A DNA stretch of 47,375 nt, from NCBI GenBank assembly GCA_012837615.1, contig DUQX01000010.1, positions 1 to 47,375 of the forward strand. The letters run 5' to 3'. This document shows, piece by piece, positions 39,259-46,821 of this stretch. The DNA is from Bacillota bacterium. Its GTDB lineage: Bacteria > Bacillota > Dethiobacteria > DTU022 > UBA8154. The notes beneath the pieces are model-generated. The model saw nothing but the letters and a program-made list of their open reading frames with translations, made no database searches and was not told the origin of the DNA. Within the stretch, counting starts at the first letter, position 1. Each line of letters starts with the position of its first letter. The translations under genes and the position numbers were made by a program.

Positions 39259-41913
39259 TCAGCCCCTTTCAATCCTTACATAACATGTTTTTGGGGCAAA
39301 GGTTTTAGTCGACACCTCCGGCATGGAGCTGAAAAGTCCGGTTATGGGATGCCCGGGTATGGAGCGGGGCAGTGAAACAATTCCCCTGGGTAACTCATCT
39401 GTGATCTCCGCCGCCGCCAGCAACTGTCCAACCGGTGATACAACCCGGACCTGGTCCCCCGGGCGCAGCCCCATCTTTTGAGCATCAACTTCATTAATCC
39501 GCACTTTAAAGGAAGGGGAAAATTTGCTCAAATTTCTGGACTTTGAACTTCTGCTGCCAGTGCCGAAATGGAACAATGGGGTCTCCGCCAGCAAAATAAA
39601 AGGAAAACTGTCGTCCAAAGCCTCTGCCGGGGAAATGTATTCCAAGACTGAAAAGCCAGGAAATTTATTTAACGGCAACCTGTAGTCAGCCCTCGTTTCC
39701 CATAAGTCTTCCTCCTCCAGACTTTTTCCCTCCCGGCCATTCCTGTATAAAGGGACCAGTTCCCTTAATTCATCCATAACCTGCTGGAGGGAAGAATATG
39801 GCAGTGGCTGACCCATAGCCTGTGCAAGGTGCAGTATTATCTCCCAATCCGGCATACTTTCACCGACCGGTTCCACTGCCTTACGGATCATTTGCACTTT
39901 ACCTTCCATGTTGGTAACAGTACCGTCTTTTTCGGCAAAACTGGCCGCGGGAAGAACAACACTGGCCAGTTTGGCGGTTTCAGTAAGAAACAGATCTTGA
40001 ACGACCAGGAAATCCAGGGAATTAAGCGCTTCTTTCACCAAAGAGGACCGGGGGAAACTGATCAGGGGATTTTCACCGGTTATATACAGGCCCTTAATTT
40101 TTCCTTCTATAGCTCCCTGTAATATTTTCAAAGCATCTGCCCCGGAGCTGGAAGGCAGGCTCACATCCCAGCGTTCCTCATATTTTTTCCTGCCTTGCGG
40201 GTCCTCAACACGCTGATACCCCGGTAGATATTCGGGTAGCGCTCCCATATCACATGCCCCCTGAGCATTGCACTCCCTTTGCAGGGCGCGAATGCCTCCT
40301 CCTTTGCGCCAGATATTGCCGGTCAGCAAGGCAAGGTTGATCAGCGCCTTAACGTTTTCTACGCCCTGTGCCTGCTGAGTAATCCCTGTACCAAAAATAA
40401 TCGCTGCCTTACCGGCTGAAGCATAAAGCCTGGCGGCCCGGCGCATTTGTTCAGCATCAACGCCGGTTAAGGACTCCGCTTTTTCCAGAGGATAACCTGC
40501 CAAAAAGCCGGCCAGCTGATGATATTTTTCAGTTTTGCGGGCCACAAATTCCTGATCAATAAGATTTTCTTCAATAATCACTTTGGCCAAGCCGTTCAAC
40601 AGCGCCAGGTCGGTTCCTACCTTAGGGCGCAACCAGTGTTCTGTAAAAAACGAGAGTTTTGTCTTCCGGGGATCGATCAGGAGTAATTTTGCTCCATGGA
40701 GTTTAACTGCACGCTTGATGCGATAGTTAACCTGCGGAGCCGAGGCCTCCGGGTTGGCTCCAATTAGTAAAATCACTTCCGCCTTCTCCAAATCTTCCAG
40801 ACAGTGCGTAATCCCCGGGGACCCAACAGCATCATTAAAAGCCTGCCGGGTTGCAGAGTAATAGAGGCTGCTGCCATTGTCGATATTATTTGTACCCAGC
40901 ACATCCCGGGTAAACCTTTGCAACAGATAATTGTCTTCATTGGTGCAGTTTGCCGAACCCAGTACCGCCAGGCTGTCAGCTCCATACTCCTCTTTAATCT
41001 TATTAAAGGCGCCCGCTACTGCCGCCAGGGCTTCATCCCAGGATACTTCCTTGAATTTATTACTTTCTTTTATTAACGGCTTGGCCAACCTCTCCGGGCT
41101 ATGGATAAAATCACAACCATAACTGCCTTTAACACAAAGCGCCTTTAAATCGGTGTGCTCATCGATAACCGGCTTTACCCGGGCAACCCGGTTATCCTTA
41201 ATTTCTAGGGAAATACTGCAACCGCAGCCGCAATACGGACACGTTGTTACGATGGTTTTTCCAATAGTCCCTCCGTATGGCCCCTCCTTTTCCATTAAAG
41301 CCCCCGTAGGGCACAGGGCTACGCAGGTTCCACAAAAAGTGCATTCGGATAATTCCAGGGGAGAATTGTTTAAAGTAGCCGGTTTTGCCTTAAATCCCCG
41401 CCCCAAATAATCAAGGGCACCTTCAATAACCAGCTCCTGACACGCCCGGATACACCTGGCACATAAAATGCATTTACTCATATCTCTGCTGATAAAGGGG
41501 TTTACTTCCTCGGTAACAGCTGGCTGCGGTATCCTGTCTAATTCGATTAAACCAATTCCTAAATCCGCAGCCAGCCGGCGTAACTGGCACTGATTGCCTT
41601 TATCGCATACCAGGCAAGAATCGGGATGGCTGGCCAGCATTAACTTGAGGATCATCTTGCGGTGCTCCAAAACTCGTGGAGATTCAGTGTTGATAATCAT
41701 CCCCGGTGCAATCGGGGTAACACAGGATGCCAGTAAAGCACCGTTTTGTTCATTTTCTACTATGCAAAAACGGCAGGCCCCAATGGGGCTAAGCTTAGAA
41801 TGATGGCAGATCGTAGGAATATCAATGCCGGACTCCCGGGCAAGCTCCAAAATAGTCATACCCGAATGGCCGCTTACTTCTTGCCGGTTTATAGTTAGCG
41901 TTACCGGTTGCAA
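39259..41913 (-). CDS. NuoG/formate-dehydrogenase-like molybdopterin oxidoreductase lacking the Cys/Sec ligand
   Basis: An 884-residue FdhA/NuoG-type protein. Clusters in order: [2Fe-2S] (Cys36, 47, 50, 64), the His-Cys3 NuoG site (His96, Cys100, 103, 109), two ferredoxin-type [4Fe-4S] sites (Cys148-158, Cys191-201) and the molybdopterin-domain [4Fe-4S] (CPYCGCGC near 225-232, Cys260). The conserved LCVKGSYG is present. Formate dehydrogenases have a (Sec/Cys)-His at the metal, in ARLCHSP-like sequence; the aligned stretch here is NGSSLYYSATRQ, with Tyr351-Tyr352. So it probably cannot oxidise formate in the known way. C-terminal dinucleotide-binding domain is complete. TTG at 41913 with GGAGG seven bases upstream. 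First gene of the MetFV cluster. Confidence 0.9.
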   Translation of the reverse strand: MQPVTLTINRQEVSGHSGMTILELARESGIDIPTICHHSKLSPIGACRFCIVENEQNGALLASCVTPIAPGMIINTESPRVLEHRKMILKLMLASHPDSCLVCDKGNQCQLRRLAADLGIGLIELDRIPQPAVTEEVNPFISRDMSKCILCARCIRACQELVIEGALDYLGRGFKAKPATLNNSPLELSECTFCGTCVALCPTGALMEKEGPYGGTIGKTIVTTCPYCGCGCSISLEIKDNRVARVKPVIDEHTDLKALCVKGSYGCDFIHSPERLAKPLIKESNKFKEVSWDEALAAVAGAFNKIKEEYGADSLAVLGSANCTNEDNYLLQRFTRDVLGTNNIDNGSSLYYSATRQAFNDAVGSPGITHCLEDLEKAEVILLIGANPEASAPQVNYRIKRAVKLHGAKLLLIDPRKTKLSFFTEHWLRPKVGTDLALLNGLAKVIIEENLIDQEFVARKTEKYHQLAGFLAGYPLEKAESLTGVDAEQMRRAARLYASAGKAAIIFGTGITQQAQGVENVKALINLALLTGNIWRKGGGIRALQRECNAQGACDMGALPEYLPGYQRVEDPQGRKKYEERWDVSLPSSSGADALKILQGAIEGKIKGLYITGENPLISFPRSSLVKEALNSLDFLVVQDLFLTETAKLASVVLPAASFAEKDGTVTNMEGKVQMIRKAVEPVGESMPDWEIILHLAQAMGQPLPYSSLQQVMDELRELVPLYRNGREGKSLEEEDLWETRADYRLPLNKFPGFSVLEYISPAEALDDSFPFILLAETPLFHFGTGSRSSKSRNLSKFSPSFKVRINEVDAQKMGLRPGDQVRVVSPVGQLLAAAEITDELPRGIVSLPRSIPGHPITGLFSSMPEVSTKTFAPKTCYVRIERG

Positions 41914-41990
41914 TCAAAATCCTCCTTTCAACATGCTTTTATTTATTGCCTTATAATTAGTGATGGAACATCGCTACAGGATAAAGTATT

Positions 41991-42099
41991 GGTTTAACCC
42001 CAAAAAGCCTACCCGGGGGCGATTTGAACTTATAAAGTCCCATAATAAACCACTTTCTTAAATGTAATTGTTTAATAAAAGGCTTTTTGGGGACAAACC
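41991..42099. repeat. 109-bp element bounded by 20-bp imperfect inverted repeats
   Basis: Left arm GGTTTAACCCCAAAAAGCCT (41991-42010) and right arm AGGCTTTTTGGGGACAAACC (42080-42099) pair at 18 of 20 positions across a 69-base AT-rich interior. It sits between the stop of the double-receiver gene and the FdhA-like start, so it would be in the leader of the redox operon. It could be a MITE-like element or a long regulatory stem-loop. Confidence 0.75.
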
Positions 42100-42104
42100 A
42101 GTTT

Positions 42105-42854
42105 TTAGCTCGCCGCCCTGATTGCTTCGAGAAGCTGGGAGCTAACACTTTTTTTGGGTATAAAACCAAAGGCTCCGGCCTGTTTACTGGCGGCAATATT
42201 TCCTTCGTCGTCATATTGACTTAAAACCAGAACTTTCACCTCCTTACATTTATGAGCGATATGCTTCATGGCCTCAATACCGTTCATAACAGGCATCGCG
42301 ATATCCATAAGCACTACATCCGGCAGCAGTTGCAACGTTTTATCAATGGCGTCTTTGCCATTGATCGCCTCGCCCACGATTACTATATCCTTATGCAAAT
42401 TTAAAAGAGCGCATATCCCTTCTCTTACCACAGCATGATCGTCTGCAATGAGCACTTTAATCTTTTTCGTAGCTTCATCCAGCAGTTTTTCTATCGCTGT
42501 TGCCAGGATAGCCGTTTTCAGTGGCCTGCTATAATAATCCTCAACTTCCAGCCTGATTCCCTCGTCCCTTCTCCAACCGCTTAACAGCTGCTTTTCCGGC
42601 GGAACATCAACGACAATAATGGGAATAGTCCCTGTCACCGGGGATTTCTTTAACCACTGGTGTAGTTGGAAAGCATCCCCCCGGGGAGAAATAACGCCCA
42701 AAACGATAAAATCGGGCTTTTTTATGCGTACTATTTCCTGTGCTTGCAATTTATTATCGGCAATAGATACTTCATATTTCTTTTTTTCAAGCTCTGTTTG
42801 CAAATCGGCTGTAAAATCTAACTCCTTATCGACAACAAGAATATTTGCCTTCAT
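42105..42854 (-). CDS. Double receiver protein without output domain
   Basis: A 249-residue protein with two CheY-like domains. The first (1-125) has lost its phospho-acceptor: DFIVLGVISPRGD has Gly53 where the Asp should be. The second (131-249) is canonical: VLIADDHAVVREG, Asp184 in VVLMDIAMPVMNG, VLSQYDDE and IPKKSVSS. It closely resembles the receiver half of the NarL-type regulator next door, but it stops before any helix-turn-helix. It may be a phosphate sink or a protein-interaction switch. ATG at 42854 has AAAGGAGG ten bases away; it seems to have its own promoter. Confidence 0.88.
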   Translation of the reverse strand: MKANILVVDKELDFTADLQTELEKKKYEVSIADNKLQAQEIVRIKKPDFIVLGVISPRGDAFQLHQWLKKSPVTGTIPIIVVDVPPEKQLLSGWRRDEGIRLEVEDYYSRPLKTAILATAIEKLLDEATKKIKVLIADDHAVVREGICALLNLHKDIVIVGEAINGKDAIDKTLQLLPDVVLMDIAMPVMNGIEAMKHIAHKCKEVKVLVLSQYDDEGNIAASKQAGAFGFIPKKSVSSQLLEAIRAAS

Positions 42855-42886
42855 TAATGTTCAGCCTCCTTTCAATTATTTTTTAA

Positions 42887-42915
42887 TATTTAAAATTTTA
42901 TTATCTTTAAGTCAA
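42887..42915 (-). promoter_or_regulatory. Candidate sigma-A promoter of the double-receiver gene
   Basis: On the minus strand TTGACT (42910-42915), 17-base spacer and TAAATA (42887-42892), about 30 bases upstream of the start codon. The surrounding 326-base gap (42855-43180) holds nothing else besides the terminator at 43074-43104. Confidence 0.45.
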
Positions 42916-43073
42916 TTTTAGCCCGGCTGGTTAGCGGTGTAAAGCGGAATAAACCTGAAAAAATGAGGGATGCTTACCTTATATTTATCGGTAAAATACC
43001 TTAATAATGACCATTGTTTTTGTTTTCCGGCCAAAAAAAATAAGCATTTTCCTTAAGCGTTTCTGTTGCCCAT

Positions 43074-43104
43074 AAAAGAAAAAAAGAAACCTTATAAGGT
43101 TTCC
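43074..43104 (-). terminator. Intrinsic terminator after the NarL-type regulator
   Basis: On the minus strand GGAAACCTTATAAGGTTTC followed by TTTTTTTC. The stem is a perfect palindrome located about 80 bases past the regulator's stop codon. Confidence 0.75.
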
Positions 43105-43180
43105 ACTTAGGACGGGCTAAACCGGGACACTGGTCGAATCAAGGCGGGCTCTGAACCGGGTGGGCTCTGAACTGGGTTTT

Positions 43181-43837
43181 CTACATGGTTATAATCTTTT
43201 TTTGCAGAGCGTACTTAATCAAGTCCACACGATTGCGGATCTCGAGTTTGGACATAAGCCTAGTTTTATGGCTATCTACAGTTTTAGGGCTAATCACAAG
43301 CAGATTTGCTATTTCCTTGGCCGTATGTCCTTCGGCCAGCAGGCGCAGAACCTCTTTCTCGCGCTCCGTTAACTGTTCGTAGGGATCACGTCTTTTTTTA
43401 CTATTAGCCTCCAATTGGTAGTTCTCGATTAGGTGCTTCGTAGCTGACGGAGAAAGATACGAATCGCCGCGATAGACTGATCGTATAGCTGAAACAAGTT
43501 CAGATGAAGCGGCGGACTTGTTGAGAAAACCGCGGGCACCGGCCTCCAGGATTGAAAAAACACGTTCTTTATCGTTATATTGAGTAAGAATAATCACTTT
43601 TATCTCGGGAAACTCTTTACATATATTTCTGGTAGCTTCGAGCCCTCCCATTACAGGCATAGACAAATCCATAAGCACTACATCAATTTTCTGTTTCCTG
43701 GCAATTTCTAAGGCTTCGTTTCCATCACCGGCCTCCCCAACTATTTCTATTTCAGGTGATAGCTCCAGCAGTGCGCAGATGCCTTCCCGCACGATGGTGT
43801 GATCGTCAACCAGTAATACCTTGATTGTTTTACGCAT
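43181..43837 (-). CDS. NarL/FixJ-family response regulator
   Basis: A 218-residue two-domain regulator. The receiver has VLLVDDHTIVREG, phospho-acceptor Asp57 in VVLMDLSMPVMGG, LTQYND and NKSAAS. A linker leads to the LuxR helix-turn-helix LTEREKEVLRLLAEGHTAK, EIANLLVISPKTVDSHKTRLM. It should bind DNA as a phosphorylation-driven dimer. The gene starts with ATG 43837, 67 bases after the NarX-like kinase gene on the same strand; the two form a standard cognate pair. Targets are not known; the adjacent redox operon is a possible one. Confidence 0.94.
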   Translation of the reverse strand: MRKTIKVLLVDDHTIVREGICALLELSPEIEIVGEAGDGNEALEIARKQKIDVVLMDLSMPVMGGLEATRNICKEFPEIKVIILTQYNDKERVFSILEAGARGFLNKSAASSELVSAIRSVYRGDSYLSPSATKHLIENYQLEANSKKRRDPYEQLTEREKEVLRLLAEGHTAKEIANLLVISPKTVDSHKTRLMSKLEIRNRVDLIKYALQKKIITM

Positions 43838-43904
43838 AGCAAAAAAACTCCTTCAATCGAGAAAATCTCAAAAAAACATAATATAATTGAACATATGGAA
43901 TGCT

Positions 43905-45179
43905 TTATCCCGTAGGAATTACTGCAAGCACCCTGGTTCCCTTTCCGGGCTGGGAATGAACCGAACATTTCCCACCGATAAGTTTCATTCTTTCTTCCGC
44001 GATCATAAGGCCCATGCTGTGTTTTCTCTTTTTTTCTGTGATTTTTCCCAATTTCGTAACATCAAACCCAATACCGTCATCCTGGATACAGATTTCCAAC
44101 TTGTGATCTTTCTCCATTATAGAAAGAGTGACACTTTTAGCCTGGGAGTGTCGCACTATATTACCGATGATTCCCTGAACCCAGCGGAACAGATTAACTT
44201 CAATTTCAGGCAACAGGGGCAGTTCTGCACCCGTAATATCGAAATTCACATTGATTCCCAGGGGGAGAAGGCAGGATTCTGCATAATGGCGGACAGCGGG
44301 AATAAAGCCAAGTGTATCAAGAATGGTAGGACGCAGATCGGAAACAAGGCGGTTTACCTCATTGTTTAAATGAACTGCCGCAGCATGAGTTTTTGCTAAC
44401 ATATTTTTAAATTTATTATCCTGGATCCCGATTATTTCAGCCATCTCTATCAGCACTTGCAAGTTCAGAGTTAAAGCTGCAAGCATCTGGCAGGTTTCAT
44501 CATGCAGTTCCTGTGATATTCTCTTTTTTTCTTCCTCCTGAGCGTTAATAACCTGTAAGGCTACCTGCCGGATTTTTTCTTTTTTCTCCTGCAGCCTGGC
44601 AAGCAACCTTGCCTGACCAATAGCCAAACCGAGCTGATCTCCTATGGAGTGTAAAAAATGCATATCCTTTTCGGTAAAATAATATACATACAAGCTGGCG
44701 CAATTTAATACTCCTAAAACCTTTTCCCTGTAACGAAGGGGGATACTGATAAAGGCCCTCAGATCTTTTATATTGGTCAGATTGCAGTGTAAAGCAACCT
44801 CCGATTCTTTTGAGATATCATTTAGAAGGACTGCTTTTCCGGTAAGCGCTACTTTCCCATTTACCCCCTCGCCTATTTTTACCGACATCTTCTGGGCGAA
44901 CTCATCGGGCAATCCACTATAAACACTGTAGTAAAGCCTTTTTTCCCGATCGTCCAGAAGCATAATACCACCACATAAACCTCCCATATATTCAAGAGTT
45001 TTTTCCAGCCCTACTTTTAAAATGGCATTTAATTCACATAAGCCGCTCACCGCGGAGGTTACACGGCTCAAAATTAATAGAGCATCGATGATTTCATCAT
45101 CTTCCGTTCTTTGAAAGAACCTGATATTATTATCTGATAAAGCAGCTTCCGTCGTTCGAGTTTCATCTCCCACCAACAT
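43905..45179 (-). CDS. GAF-domain sensor histidine kinase (NarX/HisKA_3 type)
   Basis: A 424-residue soluble kinase. A GAF domain fills about residues 45-195 (GGIMLLDDREKRLYYSV, KIGEGVNGKVALTGKAVLL, FISIPLRYREKVLGVLN). The HisKA_3 dimerisation helix has the phospho-acceptor His in RISQELHDETCQMLAALTL. The ATPase domain shows NLFRWVQGIIGNIVRHS, IQDDGIGFD and SMGLMIAEERM. ATG 45179 is seven bases after GGGAGG. No membrane segment is visible, so the cue is intracellular (redox, ligand or gas). A strong promoter lies upstream. Confidence 0.92.
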   Translation of the reverse strand: MLVGDETRTTEAALSDNNIRFFQRTEDDEIIDALLILSRVTSAVSGLCELNAILKVGLEKTLEYMGGLCGGIMLLDDREKRLYYSVYSGLPDEFAQKMSVKIGEGVNGKVALTGKAVLLNDISKESEVALHCNLTNIKDLRAFISIPLRYREKVLGVLNCASLYVYYFTEKDMHFLHSIGDQLGLAIGQARLLARLQEKKEKIRQVALQVINAQEEEKKRISQELHDETCQMLAALTLNLQVLIEMAEIIGIQDNKFKNMLAKTHAAAVHLNNEVNRLVSDLRPTILDTLGFIPAVRHYAESCLLPLGINVNFDITGAELPLLPEIEVNLFRWVQGIIGNIVRHSQAKSVTLSIMEKDHKLEICIQDDGIGFDVTKLGKITEKKRKHSMGLMIAEERMKLIGGKCSVHSQPGKGTRVLAVIPTG

Positions 45180-45271
45180 GATTATACCTCCCAATAAAAA
45201 ATGATAAAAAAAGGTCTACATAAGCCGACACTTCCTAATGTGCGAATTGTCTGAATTATATGCCTATTCTT

Positions 45272-45301
45272 AGTATATCGTAACTAGGGAATTATTGTCA
45301 A
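45272..45301 (-). promoter_or_regulatory. Sigma-A promoter of the kinase/regulator pair, with direct repeats
   Basis: On the minus strand a consensus TTGACA (45296-45301), 18-base spacer and TATACT (45272-45277). Two copies of AACTAGGGA (45282-45290 and 45306-45314) sit 24 bp apart, one in the spacer and one just upstream, as an operator might. Confidence 0.65.
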
Positions 45302-45477
45302 TAGCAACTAGGGAAAAGGAGTATAAAACAGCCATTATATACCTGAAAAAACTGGCATATTTTTTTGGATGATTTATACTCACATTTTGCAGGTGTATCA
45401 TATTGTATGTATCTATTTCTTCGCCCGTGACAGTTTGATTATAGGGATGGTACAATCATTGTCTTAATTATGAATTC

Positions 45478-46239
45478 TCATTTTATAAATGCAGCTATGG
45501 AGGAAAAATACTCTTCCTCGCCTTCGAAAATCAAGCTGTTATGGTCGGCATACGGGATGATAACCAGCTTTTTTTCATCCGTTTTCAGTAAAGAATAGAT
45601 CGCTTCCGCTTCCGCCAAGGGTACCAAATTGTCTTCTTCACCATGAATAATCAGGGCAGGTACGCGGATACTCTGAATCTTTTGGCGGCACTCTTCCTCA
45701 AGCGGCTCCAGCACTTCCCCGGAAAACCCGAGCCTCCGGGCAATACGGGAAGCACAAACAAAACCGCTTTCAATGATGAGCCCCTTAATTTCTCCGGTAC
45801 GGGCAGCCGCCAGCTCCAGGGCAGAGACACTTCCCAAGGAACGGCCCATGATATAAAGCTCCGAACTATATTTACGGCTGGCCATCTCCTTTTTTACAGC
45901 ATCTAATATAACGTGGGCATCCGCCAATAGGGCGGTAAAAGTTGGGGTGCCGCTGCTATTGCCGTAACCGCGGTACTCGGCCACCGCCAGGTTTGCCCCC
46001 GCTGCGTTGTAGAGCCGGGCAAAACCATCGTAATCGCTGACAATCTCCCCGTTCCCGTGAAAGAACAAAATAGTGGGAAGAGCGGGGCCTCTGCTGTAAA
46101 AACGGCAGTGCAAAGAGATATCGGTCTCAACAGATATTTGAAGATCGAAAGCATTTTCAGGGCAGCGCCGCAGTCCCCGGCGGGGAAAAAAAGCATTACG
46201 CAAAATAAGGGGCTCATCCAAAAGATAATAGTAAGACAT
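45478..46239 (-). CDS. Alpha/beta hydrolase (serine esterase/peptidase-like)
   Basis: A 253-residue cytoplasmic hydrolase of the BAAT/Abhydrolase type. The oxyanion-hole region is ILFFHGNGEIVSDY and AEYRGYGNSSG; the nucleophile elbow is GRSLGS (IMGRSLGSVSALELAA). The acid is in IIHGEEDNLVP and the His in YADHNSLIF. The start is ATG 46239; an open frame extends 81 codons further upstream but that part is translated from GGGACAGG repeat DNA and is not protein-like. Substrate unknown; no operon partner. Confidence 0.86.
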   Translation of the reverse strand: MSYYYLLDEPLILRNAFFPRRGLRRCPENAFDLQISVETDISLHCRFYSRGPALPTILFFHGNGEIVSDYDGFARLYNAAGANLAVAEYRGYGNSSGTPTFTALLADAHVILDAVKKEMASRKYSSELYIMGRSLGSVSALELAAARTGEIKGLIIESGFVCASRIARRLGFSGEVLEPLEEECRQKIQSIRVPALIIHGEEDNLVPLAEAEAIYSLLKTDEKKLVIIPYADHNSLIFEGEEEYFSSIAAFIK

Positions 46240-46257
46240 AATATCATACACTCCTTC

Positions 46258-46331
46258 CTGGGACAGGGGTGGGACAGGGGGAGGTGGGACAGGGGGACAG
46301 TGGGACAGGGGGACAGGTCCCTTGTCCCTCC
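46258..46331. repeat. GGGACAGGGG repeat cluster
   Basis: Five to six tandem imperfect copies of TGGGACAGGGGGACAG-type sequence, ending in a hairpin (GGGGACAGGTCCC / CTTGTCCCTCCC). The unit differs from, but resembles, the GGGGACGGTTCT REP cores elsewhere in the window. Confidence 0.8.
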
Positions 46332-46514
46332 CCTGCCTCTCTACTTCCATTATTCCCTGCCGTCTCCTCTTTTTGCAATCCCTTTCATGTTTTCTACTCA
46401 TTTGCTCATAAACCCTTTCAAAAAGACGAAGGCCGGTATTTTTTAACGCTATCTGGAAAGCGCTGAGATTTGAAAGGTACAATCAATGGAACTAAATTAA
46501 AGTTGGTTCTTTTA
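46332..46514. other. Gene-free stretch
   Basis: No gene with a ribosome site is visible between the repeat cluster and the orphan fragment. Confidence 0.35.
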
Positions 46515-46742
46515 CTATAATGCCGAGAACGCCGAGCTCCCATTCGTATTATCATCGCTATCAGCTGCAACAATAAATTTTTCGCCGTTAAAACAATATA
46601 AGGTAGTAGTAGTTTCACCCTCGCCTTTTGGGGTTACTCCATCCTGATCAAGTTGATAGAACGTTTCCCATGCATACAGGCAGCTTATCTCGTGATCATA
46701 TTGGTAAGAACCAATTTTCTTGATATAATGGCAGAAGAGATA
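46515..46742 (-). pseudogene. Orphan C-terminal fragment of an unknown protein
   Basis: A 75-codon frame without any ATG, GTG or TTG start: it includes YQYDHEISCLYAWETFYQL, GETTTTLYCFNGEKFIVAA and an Asp/Asn/Ser tail. The composition is protein-like, yet it is cut by a stop at its 5' end. It is probably what remains of a truncated gene. The putative promoter of the next gene lies inside it on the other strand. Confidence 0.35.
46701..46729 (+). promoter_or_regulatory. Candidate sigma-A promoter of the MoxR-type gene
   Basis: TTGGTA (46701-46706), 17-base spacer and TATAAT (46724-46729) on the plus strand, about 95 bases before the likely start codon. Confidence 0.6.
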
Positions 46743-46821
46743 TTATCTGGATAAACCATCGACAGCTTAACGGCCGGCAAAATGTTTTGAATTTAACTAC
46801 TCGTGGAAAGAGGGCGTTAAT

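Noticed and set aside
43887-44369. 160-codon plus-strand frame opposite the NarX-like kinase
   Set aside because: Antisense to the conserved ATPase domain, with no ribosome site or family resemblance.
46240-46482. N-terminal extension of the alpha/beta hydrolase
   Set aside because: The extra codons are Pro/Val-rich translation of GGGACAGG repeats and Lys/Arg-rich leader; the hydrolase fold begins after ATG 46239.
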